A stretch of 60,559 nucleotides of DNA from Vulcanimicrobiota bacterium. GTDB lineage: Bacteria > Vulcanimicrobiota > Vulcanimicrobiia > Eremiobacterales > Eremiobacteraceae. Position 1 is the stretch's first letter. Every line of letters starts with the position of its first letter. Positions 24,898-34,349 of the stretch are shown here, in pieces. The position numbers were made by a program, and so were the translations under genes. The DNA lies in the NCBI GenBank assembly GCA_019235715.1, contig JAFAKE010000100.1:1-60559 (forward strand). Reading direction: 5' to 3'. A model generated the notes under the pieces. The model did no database searches and was not told where the DNA came from. It worked only from the letters and a program-made list of their open reading frames with translations.

Positions 24898-27800
24898 GGA
24901 ATTCGACGTCGAGGTACGCGTTGAACGGCTGGGAGGATAGCGCCGCGCCATACGGATAGCGCACCAGCGGCTGTATAGGATCGCCCGGATTGAAGATGTT
25001 GCCTGCGGGCGGGATGTGCCCTTGCAGGAAGTCATAGCCGCACGTCGATCCGGAGTTGGTCACCCACGGCAACGACGTGCCGCCCGAACACTTCGTGTAA
25101 AGATTGGTCAGCGTGAGCCGCAGCCGTGCCGCCGGCGATAACTCGTATCCGACCTGCGCGTGGAGCGCGAATAGATTCGGTTCGCGAAATGCGCCCGGCG
25201 CATCGAAGTTGCCCGTGAACTGGTCCGGGATCACCAGCGTGCCCGTACACGTCGTGGCGTCGTAGCCGGTGCCCGCTCCCCCAAATGGGTAGCGTGGATC
25301 GCTCGCGATCGGCGGCGCCGCCGCAAGCGGCGCGCACGTGGTCGGATCGACGCCGATCTGCTGCTGCGGTGCGCCGTACTTGCTGCCCGCCACATATTGG
25401 AGAAGCGGCGCAATGGTCAGGCGTTCATGCTTATAGCTCAGCGTGAGCGCGAGGAAATCGGGAACGCCGATGCTCGCCGTCGATAATTGCGTGCCGGTCG
25501 GCACGACGTAATAGGTCGGATATGCCGCATTCGGATCGAACAGCGGCCGCACCGGTGCGTTGAAGTAAGGATTGGCGACGCCGCTCGGCTCGGTCGCCAG
25601 CGCATTGGCGCCGCCGAACACGCCGCACGGCGCCGTGGCGCTGGCGGAAGGCAGCGCGCCCGCGCACGCGGACGTGAACGAATTGTACTGTTGGATCGAC
25701 GCGTTGACGCCGGAGAGCAGCGTCGAGCCGTTGGGCAGCGGGCTATACGTGATGCTGCTGTACGTATACGTGTAGGAGAGGAGAATGGAAAGACCGTCGC
25801 GGTTGAAGTCGCCCTTTTGCAGTTGGAACTCGAACCCGGAGCTCGTCTGCTTGCCCGCATTGAGTCCGCCCAGCGTGCCGGTCGTGGGGTTGATGAAGAA
25901 CCGTTGGATCTGATCGCGCGTCACGCGGCTGAAAGGTGTGAACTTGAGGCTCGTGTCGGCATCGTTGAAGCGGTGTTCGTACGAGAGATCGACGTCATAG
26001 GATACTTGCGGGCGCACTTGATGCAGCGGCGTCGTGTCGCCCAGCGCGTAATAGAGCGGACCGATGAAGGCCGGCAAGTTCTGCTGCAAGGTATCGCTAT
26101 ACATGAACTGTGATGGCGGCGGCTGCGCGTAGATGCCGTAGGAGAAGCGCAGCACGTCGTAATTGTTGAGCGAGTATGTCGCGCCGATGCGCGGCTGCAG
26201 CTCGTCGAACGATGCCGTCGCGCCGTTCGCGGTCGCGTTCGTCAAGGTCGCTTGCGCGAACATCGGGCCGCCCCCCGGAGGAACCGGAATCGTGTTGCAC
26301 GGCGTGCCGGGCGGCGCGCCCAACAGCGTTTCGTCGATCGGGTTGCCGCCGTTAAAACCCGGATAGACGCACATGACGTTGTTCCAGGCGTTGAACCAAA
26401 ACGCGCGCGCCGGACCACCGGCCGTCGAAGGGATATCATACACGAAACGGTCCCAGCGCAGGCCGACGCTCACGTGCAATCGCGCCGACGGCGTCCACTG
26501 GTCTTGGAGCGAGAGCGCGGAGAATTTCGGGGTGATGCCGTTGATCGGTCCGTTCTGTCCGTTTTCAAGCGCCAGCCATTCGCACGCTGAGGGACCACCG
26601 CACCCGCCGGGAGGCGCCGGGAAGAACGGTCCGGCGAACGTCAGGAATTTCTGGTTGATGAACCCGGAGCCTGGACCCGGCAACGGCGTGATCGGTTCGC
26701 ACGACGTCGGTGTGGGCGGACCGGGTAGGCTCGGCGGCGGCAACGGGAAGCTCAGGAAATAGCATGTGCCGTTGGTCGGAGCCGTCGCGCTCACCAGCGC
26801 GGCAAATGCGGTTTGCGGCGCGGGGAACCAGGGCGGGCCGCCGACCGATGTCGACGGTTGGTCGTTCTCCATCGCGTAGTCATTGCTGTACGTGTACGAG
26901 CCTTGGACCTCGAACAGGTTGTGCGTGCCGAGCTGTCCGTAATATTCGGCGGATACGCCGCGCTGGTGTTCGCTGAACTCACGATCCGCCGGCAGCGAGA
27001 TGTAGAACTGCGACTGGCCGTTCGGGCTGTACGTGAACCAGTTCGAGTAGGTCGTGAACCCGTAGACGCGCAGATACGCCTCGGGGCTGAAGAAATGCGT
27101 GTACTGCAGTTTGGTGATCGCGAGGCCATTGGATTGCGAATCTTCTTGGTTGACCGGGATCTGCGCGCCGGCGCCATACGCGCCGGCGCTCGGGAAGAAG
27201 TATGGGGTCACGCCCGTGATGGGACCGCCAAGGGTGCCGGCGATCGGCTGCAGCAGCGCTCCGGCGTACTGGAAGCCGGGCACGAAGCGCGCGACCTGTC
27301 CGGAGTGGAATCCGGGCGTCGTGTCATAGCCATTCCAGAACGCGGGGCCGCCCCAGTCGTTGTACGATGAGTACTCGTACGTGTACATCTGCGACAGATA
27401 GTAGAGGAACTGGACGTCGTCGGGCGTGTTGTTGCCGGCGCGCGGGATCGCGAAGTGCAAGTTCGCGATGTTGTTGCGGTCGCTGATGTAGGAGTTGCGG
27501 CCCATCGGGTACGGTCCGATGACGTAGCCGCCCGGACCGGCCGGTAGTGCCTGGAAAAAGCCAGTATTCGCATAACAGCCGGTGAAGTTTGATCCGTTGG
27601 GCAGGCCGCAGCCAGGCATGCCGCCGTTGAGCGGGCCCAGCACGACGTTTTTTAGATCAAACGGCTGGCCGAAGTCCGCGGAAAACGCGGCACCGTTGGA
27701 TTGATCTATGTAGCGGAAGGCCTGATCGTAACCGCCGACCGCGAAGAAGTACGAAAAACGGTGGTTCGGCGCGGCGCCGCCCGCTTCGAAATCGAACTTG

Positions 27801-28606
27801 TTGTAAAGCGCGGGTGAACCGATGCCAAGCGTGAGATCGGCAAAGCCTGGATACGTTCCCGTGCGCACCACCTGGTTGATGTAGCCAGCAAGCCCGCGCG
27901 ACTCGGCGTCGGCCGGAGCCCCTCCGGTGTAGACCTGGACCAGCTGCTGGCCGACGTTCGACAGCGTCGTCAGCGGCGCGTTGTCGTACGCGCGATTGAC
28001 CGGAATGCCGTCGTATTCATAGCCGACTTCATCGAACGCACCGCCGCGGATGAACACAGGCTGGTTCCAGCCGCTCGCGATCGGCGGCACGAATGCGCCT
28101 GGAACGGCGGCGATCGCTGAATAGCTGTTGTTGACGTCATAGCCGCCGTTCAGCCCGACGAGCGTGCGTTGCACGGGGCGATTCATCGAGTAGACGTCGA
28201 CCGTCGTGCCGGCGCTCACCAGGCCGCTGCGCGACACGACGACTGCGCCGAGCGTCTTGAGAGATTGAAGCTCCATGAAGACCGTGCGCGTGTTGTCGGC
28301 GACGACCTCCACGCCGGTCAAGGTCACGGTCTCGAATCCGCTCTTGGAAGCGGTGACGGCATACGTGTCGGGGATCAGCGCGACGAAGGCGAACTGCCCG
28401 CGCGCATCGGTCTGCGTTTTGGCGTTCTGCGACGGCGATGTCACGCTGATGTCCGCTGCTGCGACAGGCGCGTCGTGCGCGCTGTGCACGAAGCCGTAGA
28501 GCGTGCCGGTCGTACCGGCCGCGGCGCGCGGCGCGGGCACGAGCAGACAAAGCCCTGCGAAACCGAGGCACATAGCGATACGAAGCCATGACATGGTGTT
28601 TGGCAT
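24890..28606 (-). CDS. TonB-dependent receptor-like outer-membrane protein with carboxypeptidase-regulatory-like domain
   Basis: A 1238-residue protein. It has a signal peptide (about 1-30), then an Ig-like CarboxypepD_reg domain (about 33-113: GTLYGFVHSAHDAPVAAADI to VTLTGVEVVADNTRTV), then a plug region (about 140-260), then a long beta-barrel rich in Tyr, Phe, Gly and Pro. The C-terminus ends VEFRM rather than in Phe. ATG 28606 has GGAGA upstream. Such receptors import large substrates across the outer membrane using TonB; no TonB/ExbBD is in the window. It is the last gene of the RND > MFS > PlsC-like > receptor operon, 39 bases after the acyltransferase. Confidence 0.9.
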   Translation of the reverse strand: MPNTMSWLRIAMCLGFAGLCLLVPAPRAAAGTTGTLYGFVHSAHDAPVAAADISVTSPSQNAKTQTDARGQFAFVALIPDTYAVTASKSGFETVTLTGVEVVADNTRTVFMELQSLKTLGAVVVSRSGLVSAGTTVDVYSMNRPVQRTLVGLNGGYDVNNSYSAIAAVPGAFVPPIASGWNQPVFIRGGAFDEVGYEYDGIPVNRAYDNAPLTTLSNVGQQLVQVYTGGAPADAESRGLAGYINQVVRTGTYPGFADLTLGIGSPALYNKFDFEAGGAAPNHRFSYFFAVGGYDQAFRYIDQSNGAAFSADFGQPFDLKNVVLGPLNGGMPGCGLPNGSNFTGCYANTGFFQALPAGPGGYVIGPYPMGRNSYISDRNNIANLHFAIPRAGNNTPDDVQFLYYLSQMYTYEYSSYNDWGGPAFWNGYDTTPGFHSGQVARFVPGFQYAGALLQPIAGTLGGPITGVTPYFFPSAGAYGAGAQIPVNQEDSQSNGLAITKLQYTHFFSPEAYLRVYGFTTYSNWFTYSPNGQSQFYISLPADREFSEHQRGVSAEYYGQLGTHNLFEVQGSYTYSNDYAMENDQPSTSVGGPPWFPAPQTAFAALVSATAPTNGTCYFLSFPLPPPSLPGPPTPTSCEPITPLPGPGSGFINQKFLTFAGPFFPAPPGGCGGPSACEWLALENGQNGPINGITPKFSALSLQDQWTPSARLHVSVGLRWDRFVYDIPSTAGGPARAFWFNAWNNVMCVYPGFNGGNPIDETLLGAPPGTPCNTIPVPPGGGPMFAQATLTNATANGATASFDELQPRIGATYSLNNYDVLRFSYGIYAQPPPSQFMYSDTLQQNLPAFIGPLYYALGDTTPLHQVRPQVSYDVDLSYEHRFNDADTSLKFTPFSRVTRDQIQRFFINPTTGTLGGLNAGKQTSSGFEFQLQKGDFNRDGLSILLSYTYTYSSITYSPLPNGSTLLSGVNASIQQYNSFTSACAGALPSASATAPCGVFGGANALATEPSGVANPYFNAPVRPLFDPNAAYPTYYVVPTGTQLSTASIGVPDFLALTLSYKHERLTIAPLLQYVAGSKYGAPQQQIGVDPTTCAPLAAAPPIASDPRYPFGGAGTGYDATTCTGTLVIPDQFTGNFDAPGAFREPNLFALHAQVGYELSPAARLRLTLTNLYTKCSGGTSLPWVTNSGSTCGYDFLQGHIPPAGNIFNPGDPIQPLVRYPYGAALSSQPFNAYLDVEFRM

Positions 28607-28645
28607 GAAGTTCTCCGACGAAGGGTGGTGCGACCGCTTGGCCGC

Positions 28646-29836
28646 CTATCCCTTTCGCACGTCGAGCGCGCGCCACGCCGCCGAGGACTCCTCAAAAAAC
28701 GCGGCTTGATGCGCGATGACATCGCGCGTCTTGGGAAAGAGCGCATCATCGCGTTTGTCCGTCAGCTCGTATCCGTCGCCGTGCCGCCGCACGATGCCGC
28801 GCCAAAGCAGCCCGTCCAACGCCGCCGCTGTCAAACGCTCCGGTGATGCGCGCAGCTCTGGGTCGATCCACGCGAGCGCCGGCAGTAAGGCGAGGCGAGA
28901 GGTCACCGCCGCGCGCGCCTCGCGCACTGAAAACGGTCGCGATGCGGCGAGCTGCGAGAGGCCGGTTCCGCACAGCCAGTCTGCGAGCAACTGGCTTACC
29001 GTCACCGGCCGAGCTGCGTTCATCGAGTTGGCGAGATCGGCGCGATTGAGCGCGGGTATGACGCGGAACAGCATCGAGACGCGTCTGCCGACGAAGACGT
29101 CGTAGCTGATGGCGATCGTGTAGATCTGCTCGGCGAGCGGCGCCAAGCGCCACAGCGCTGTCCGCAGCGCGCCCATCCGTCCGCTCCGCGAAAAGCGCCC
29201 TTCGGGCGTCAGCCAGATCGTGGCGCCGCTGCGCAAGCGAGCCTCCAGCGCGCGCATGTCGGTTTCGATGTCGTCGCGCAACTGTGCGAACAGCTCGCTT
29301 CGATACGGCTCGAAGATCCACTTGGCGCGCACTGAAGTGCCGCGCGCGGTACGAAAGAACGTCGGCGCGAAAACGTCCGAAAGGTGCTTTTCGCGCACAT
29401 CCGCCGCCAGCGCGGCCAACGCCGGCTCCTTGAAGACGCGCGCGAGCGGCAGGTCGCCATGGCGGCTCAGCACTGCGCGCGCGAAACTCGTCAGGGGCCG
29501 CTCGCTGATCTCATTCTCGATCGGCAGCATGCCGACCAATGAAAAAAGCTTCGATGCGTCGGCTGTGCGCAAGACCGGCTCCAACCAAGGAAAGGGCCAT
29601 GCCAGCGCACCGCGTTCGAAAAGGCGGCGGCTGGTCACGGCGCAGATCGTCTTGTTTAGCGGACCGCCGCGCGCGAGATACGCGACGGTGATCTGGTCGT
29701 CGAGGTCATGCTGATGGTTGACGACGCACAGCGTTGGCCCGCGCGGCACGGGCAGCCGGCCCCACGCGCGAATGCGGTGCGCACGCACGTACCGGGGCCA
29801 CATCAACAATGCGGCCATGGCCTGGAACGAGATCAC
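28646..29836 (-). CDS. PlsC-like 1-acyl-glycerol-phosphate acyltransferase family protein
   Basis: A 396-residue protein. The acyltransferase catalytic motif is NHQHDLDD (His-x4-Asp) near residue 40, and the substrate-binding PEGRFSRSG motif is about 215. These are blocks I and III of the LPLAT family. The spacing between them is long, and a C-terminal part of about 150 residues is unlike standard PlsC. It begins with GTG overlapping the MFS stop (GTGA). It may acylate an envelope lipid handled by the neighbouring transporters (inference). Confidence 0.75.
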   Translation of the reverse strand: MISFQAMAALLMWPRYVRAHRIRAWGRLPVPRGPTLCVVNHQHDLDDQITVAYLARGGPLNKTICAVTSRRLFERGALAWPFPWLEPVLRTADASKLFSLVGMLPIENEISERPLTSFARAVLSRHGDLPLARVFKEPALAALAADVREKHLSDVFAPTFFRTARGTSVRAKWIFEPYRSELFAQLRDDIETDMRALEARLRSGATIWLTPEGRFSRSGRMGALRTALWRLAPLAEQIYTIAISYDVFVGRRVSMLFRVIPALNRADLANSMNAARPVTVSQLLADWLCGTGLSQLAASRPFSVREARAAVTSRLALLPALAWIDPELRASPERLTAAALDGLLWRGIVRRHGDGYELTDKRDDALFPKTRDVIAHQAAFFEESSAAWRALDVRKG

Positions 29837-31047
29837 GCGATGGAGCGGTCGAGTGTATTCGCCTGGCCGATGCGTTCCGGCCGTGGTTTCACGAACAAAA
29901 CGGACACTGCGCCGAGCACGAACGTCAGCGCGGACAACTCGAAGAGCGTCTGATAGCCTACGAGCGGGTTAAGGTAGCGCGCGAGGATCCAGCCGCCGGC
30001 GATGGGAGCGATCACGTTTGGCAGTCCTGACGCGATGCCCCAGACTCCCAGATCGCGGGCGACGTCGCGCATCTGCGGAACGGAATCGATCGCCAGCGCC
30101 CAACCGACTGCGAGAAAGGCGCCGTAGCCGAGCCCGAAGCACAGGGCGTAATAGACGAGGTATTGCTGCTGCGGCGCGATCGCGAAGCCGCCGGCCGCAA
30201 GGGCCATGGGCACGCCTGAAACCGCTAAGATGTACTTGCGCGGCACCCGATCGGAAAACGCCCCAGTCCAGAAGGCCGTGACGATAGCGCCGACGAGCGC
30301 TACGACGCCGAACAACCCGGTGGTGACCGATGGGTTGTCGACCTTCTCGACATCGCGAAAGAAGTACAACACGAACGTGTAGAGCAGCGTCAGCCCTGTG
30401 TTGGTCAGGAAACGCGAAAGGAAGACGACCCTGAAGTTGTGCCAGTCGCCGACGTGCACGTGTTCCGGCTCGACGTATCGGCCTTCCGGGGTCAGCGCGA
30501 TCGTAATGCCGCCGAGCAAGACGACGAGCGCGGACCACAGGAAGGTGGCATTCGGGGAGGAGAGCGATGCGACGGCCAGTCCTCCGACCGCGCCGACGAG
30601 TGAAGCGACGCCCTGGTATCCCGCCGATGTCCCCCAGTCCTGGCGCGGCACGACCTCCGGAATCAACGCTTGATAGGCTGCGGTGCTGATGCTCTGCCCG
30701 ATCACGGCGACGAATAGCGCGGCGGTGAACGACCACAGCGCGCCGGCGAACGCCAGCCAAACCAGGCTGGCGACATTGAGAAGGCAGCCGAGCAGGATGA
30801 AGGCGCGGCGGCGTCCGCCACGGCGGCGGACGTAATCGGAGAGCGCGCCGATCGGCGGCGGCACGAGGATTGAGATCGCCGCGGCGATGCTCGCCAGCAC
30901 CGCCAGCTGCTGCACGTGCCCGGCAGCCGTCTGGAACTTGAGCAGCGCCGCGGGCACGGCGATGGTCAGCAGCGCGGCGCCCTGGAAATTGAGCGGGACC
31001 CAATAAGCATTGAGCAGCGACTGGTCGCGAACGCCGCGTGAGAGCAT
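29833..31047 (-). CDS. Major facilitator superfamily transporter (SLC45/GPH-like)
   Basis: A 404-residue, about 12-helix transporter. The MFS loop 2-3 motif is GALSDYVRRRGGRRRAFILLG and a second-half loop carries GAFSDRVPRKYI. GWALAIDSVPQMRDVARDLG before helix 11 resembles sugar or glycoside symporters of the SLC45/GPH type. The substrate is not readable. It starts 18 bases after the RND gene and its stop overlaps the acyltransferase start. Confidence 0.85.
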   Translation of the reverse strand: MLSRGVRDQSLLNAYWVPLNFQGAALLTIAVPAALLKFQTAAGHVQQLAVLASIAAAISILVPPPIGALSDYVRRRGGRRRAFILLGCLLNVASLVWLAFAGALWSFTAALFVAVIGQSISTAAYQALIPEVVPRQDWGTSAGYQGVASLVGAVGGLAVASLSSPNATFLWSALVVLLGGITIALTPEGRYVEPEHVHVGDWHNFRVVFLSRFLTNTGLTLLYTFVLYFFRDVEKVDNPSVTTGLFGVVALVGAIVTAFWTGAFSDRVPRKYILAVSGVPMALAAGGFAIAPQQQYLVYYALCFGLGYGAFLAVGWALAIDSVPQMRDVARDLGVWGIASGLPNVIAPIAGGWILARYLNPLVGYQTLFELSALTFVLGAVSVLFVKPRPERIGQANTLDRSIA

Positions 31048-31065
31048 GGGCGGGGCTTGGACGGG

Positions 31066-34000
31066 CTAGCGGGCCGTGCCTGTACCCGCGCTACCGAGAT
31101 TTTGCGATTCCTCGGAGTCGACTGCGCGTAAGGCCGCAGCGACGCGTTCGCCTTTGACCTTGATCTCTTTCGGACCGATCCACATGTAGACCACGGGAAT
31201 GATGACCAGCGTCAAGAGCAGCGAGCTGATCAGGCCGCCGATGACGACGATGCCGAGCGAGCTGCGCGATGCGACCGCGTGATCGAGTCCGAGCGCTAAG
31301 GGCAGCATGCCGAAGATCATCGCGACCGTCGTCATCACGATCGGGCGGAAGCGCGTGCGCGCGCTTTCGCGGATCGCGCTGAGGCGGTCGAGCCCGCGGA
31401 CGCGCAGCTGGTTGGCGAAATCGACCAAGAGGATGCCGTTCTTGCTGACCAATCCGATGAGCAGGACCGTGCCGATGAAGGAAAAGGCATTGAGCGTTTG
31501 ATGGGTCAGCGCCAGGCCGCCGATCGCGCCCACGACGGCAAGCGGCACCGAGAACATGATGATGAGCGGCGAGACGTAGCTGTTGTAGAGCGCCACCATC
31601 AGCAAGAACACGAGCAGAATACCGAGCACGATCGCCATGACCATGCCGTTGACCGTGTCCGACAGATTCTGTTGGTTGCCCGCGCTGCTCGGCACCACGC
31701 GAACGCCGATGGGCAGGCTCAGGTCGGCCAGCCGTTTTTGGAATGCTGTATCGACGTTCGACAATGCCACGCCGGGCGCGATGTTCGCGCTGACGTGCAC
31801 GACGGTCTGCCGGTCCACTCGATCGATGGTAGGCGGGCCGCTTGAGGGGCCGAGGCGCACAAAGTCGCCGACGCGCACCACTTCGCCGCTGTTCGAGCGG
31901 ATCGGAACGTCGAGCAGTTGGCGTTTGTCGCGCTGATACGATGGCGGATAGATGACCTGCACGTCCTTGAGGCCGTCGGGGCCTTCGAACTGCGTCGCGC
32001 GCACGCCGTCGAACGCGGCTCGAATCGCCGTCGCTGCGGCGGTGAGACTGATATTGTGTCCGCGCGCGAGGGCGCGGTCGAAGGTGACGTCGAGCTGCGG
32101 TGAGAGGCTGCTCGCGGAGCTGTACACGTTGACCGCGCCAGGCGTATTCTTGAGCACTTGATAGATGCGCTGCGCGAAGCGCTGCGGGTCGCCGCTGGTG
32201 TCGGTGACGAGGTAATCGAGCGGCTGTGCGTTGCCTTCGCGCGCGTTGGTGACCGGGATGACGACCGGCGCTGCCTGCGGCACGAGGCGCTGGACGACGT
32301 CGCGCAGATGGCTAACCCAGTATTCGGTGGAGTGACGGCGCCGGTCTTTGAGATGGATGTCGATTTGGCCGACAGCGCCGTTGACCAGGTAGCCGCCGAC
32401 CGGCGACATCGCCGCGCCGGCGATCGTCGCTTCAGAGCGCACGTCGTCGATCGCATCGACTTCTCGTTCGACCGCTAATGCCCCGTCACGCGTCATCGCC
32501 AGCGGCGTGCCGCTCGGATAGCTGAGTTGGATGAAGATCTCGCCGTTGTCTTGCGCCGGATCGAAATCGAAACCGACGATGCCAAGCGGCAGCAGTGCGA
32601 GCGCAACGACAAGAGAGACGATGCCGATGCCGGCAACGGTGCTGCCGTGCGACAGCGCCCAGGGAAGCGCCGCCTCCGCATACCATGTCCGCAAGCGATC
32701 GAAGCCGCGCGCAAAACCGTTGGTGAACGCGATGAAGCGTCCTTTGGAGAGCAGCGCCCAGTTGCCGGCGAGCGCAGGCGTGACCGTGAACGAGACGACC
32801 AGCGAGGCCAGCGTCGCGGTCACGACGACAAGTGCGAACTCAGAGAGAAAACGACCCACCATGCCCGGCAAGAATGCGATCGGCAAGAAGACCACCACGT
32901 CGACGAGCGTGATGACGATGGCGGCAAGGCTGATCTCCAACCGCCCGTTGATAGCCGCAAGGAACGGCGACTCGCCCATCTCATAATGACGCTGGATGTT
33001 CTCGAGCACGACGATCGAGTCGTCGACGAGGATGCCGGTGATCAGCGTCATCGCCAGCAACGACACGGTGTCGATCGTGAAATGTCCGAGCTGCATCACC
33101 ATGAGCGTGGCGAACAACGAGGTGGGAATCGCGATGAGCACGGCGGTCGCATTGCGCCACGAGCGCAGGAAGAAGACCATGACGATCGCGACCAGCACGA
33201 TGCCCTCGATGAGGGTGCGTACGACGCCTTTGACCTGGCGCGCGGTGTTCGTCGAGCTGTCGTTGATGACGGTGAAGATGACGTCGGGGAACTGACGCTG
33301 CAGCTGCGGCAGCATGCGGATCACGCCTTGCGCGGCGTCGATCTCGCTGGCATCGGTGGCTTTTTTGATGTTGAGCAGCAGCGTCGGTTTGCCGTTCACG
33401 TAGGCGTAGATGCGCTGCGGCTCGTTGCTGTCTCTCACGGCCGCGACGTCGCCCACCGTGTAGAACTTGGGCGACGGATTGGCCGGGTTCATCAGCGCCC
33501 GAAAGGCGCTGTCCGAGAGCGGCGCGCTGCCGATCGGCAGATCGCGCACGGATTGAACGCCGGTGATGTCGCCGCGGATGTTGATCCCGGTTTCCACCTT
33601 GGTGCCGAACAGGATCCCGCCGGGGGCACGCACGTTGTTGCCCGCGACCGCGCCGACGACGTCGTTGATCGCGAGGCCGGCCTCTTGGAGTTTCCGCGGA
33701 TCGACCTCGACCTGTATCGACGGCGTGACGATGCCGTACGACTGGACGTTGCCGACGCCGGGGACTTCTTCGAGGGCCGGGATGATGCGATTGCTGATCA
33801 GCGACGACAGCGCGCCGGGACCGAGCGTGTCCGAGGCGACGGACAGGGAGACGATGTCGGACTCGCCGGGGTCGAACGTCTCGATGACGGGTGCGGGCAG
33901 ATCGGGGGGCAGTTGCGCCTGCGCGGCCTGCAAGCGGCGTTGCACCTCTACGAGTGCGTCCGTCTTCTTCGAATGCAGGCTGAACTGAGTGAGCACCATC

Positions 34001-34263
34001 GCGAATCCTTGCTGGATGCGCGATTGGATGTGCTCCAGGCCGGGCGCGCCTGCGAGCGAGTCCTCGATCGGGCGCACGATGCCGTCCTGCATTTCGTTGG
34101 GCGACGCGCCCGGATAGAAGAGCACGACCGCGATGTGCGGCACGTCGACGTTCGGCAGGTCCTGCATGCGCAGCGCCCATGCCGAAAGCAGACCGCCGAT
34201 CGTGATGAGCGCGACGAGCACGGCGGCGAGGGTCGGGCGCGAGACGAAAAGACGCGTGATCAT
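31066..34263 (-). CDS. RND efflux permease, HAE-1 type (AcrB-like)
   Basis: A 1065-residue proton-driven efflux pump. Twelve helices and two large periplasmic loops are in the standard order. The proton-relay residues are present: D414-D415 in GILVDDSIVVLENI (helix 4) and K941 in SKNGILLVDFAN (helix 10), matching AcrB D407/D408/K940. It starts at ATG 34263 with no obvious Shine-Dalgarno sequence. It heads the operon RND > MFS > PlsC-like > TonB receptor. No membrane-fusion protein or TolC homologue is adjacent. Confidence 0.93.
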   Translation of the reverse strand: MITRLFVSRPTLAAVLVALITIGGLLSAWALRMQDLPNVDVPHIAVVLFYPGASPNEMQDGIVRPIEDSLAGAPGLEHIQSRIQQGFAMVLTQFSLHSKKTDALVEVQRRLQAAQAQLPPDLPAPVIETFDPGESDIVSLSVASDTLGPGALSSLISNRIIPALEEVPGVGNVQSYGIVTPSIQVEVDPRKLQEAGLAINDVVGAVAGNNVRAPGGILFGTKVETGINIRGDITGVQSVRDLPIGSAPLSDSAFRALMNPANPSPKFYTVGDVAAVRDSNEPQRIYAYVNGKPTLLLNIKKATDASEIDAAQGVIRMLPQLQRQFPDVIFTVINDSSTNTARQVKGVVRTLIEGIVLVAIVMVFFLRSWRNATAVLIAIPTSLFATLMVMQLGHFTIDTVSLLAMTLITGILVDDSIVVLENIQRHYEMGESPFLAAINGRLEISLAAIVITLVDVVVFLPIAFLPGMVGRFLSEFALVVVTATLASLVVSFTVTPALAGNWALLSKGRFIAFTNGFARGFDRLRTWYAEAALPWALSHGSTVAGIGIVSLVVALALLPLGIVGFDFDPAQDNGEIFIQLSYPSGTPLAMTRDGALAVEREVDAIDDVRSEATIAGAAMSPVGGYLVNGAVGQIDIHLKDRRRHSTEYWVSHLRDVVQRLVPQAAPVVIPVTNAREGNAQPLDYLVTDTSGDPQRFAQRIYQVLKNTPGAVNVYSSASSLSPQLDVTFDRALARGHNISLTAAATAIRAAFDGVRATQFEGPDGLKDVQVIYPPSYQRDKRQLLDVPIRSNSGEVVRVGDFVRLGPSSGPPTIDRVDRQTVVHVSANIAPGVALSNVDTAFQKRLADLSLPIGVRVVPSSAGNQQNLSDTVNGMVMAIVLGILLVFLLMVALYNSYVSPLIIMFSVPLAVVGAIGGLALTHQTLNAFSFIGTVLLIGLVSKNGILLVDFANQLRVRGLDRLSAIRESARTRFRPIVMTTVAMIFGMLPLALGLDHAVASRSSLGIVVIGGLISSLLLTLVIIPVVYMWIGPKEIKVKGERVAAALRAVDSEESQNLGSAGTGTAR

Positions 34264-34349
34264 CTAACACGTAATATTTCGGCAGGTGGAGGTCGCGGCC
34301 TCTCTGCCTCCCTAGGATTCAAGGCGCCACGTACGATAGGGTTGACGCG

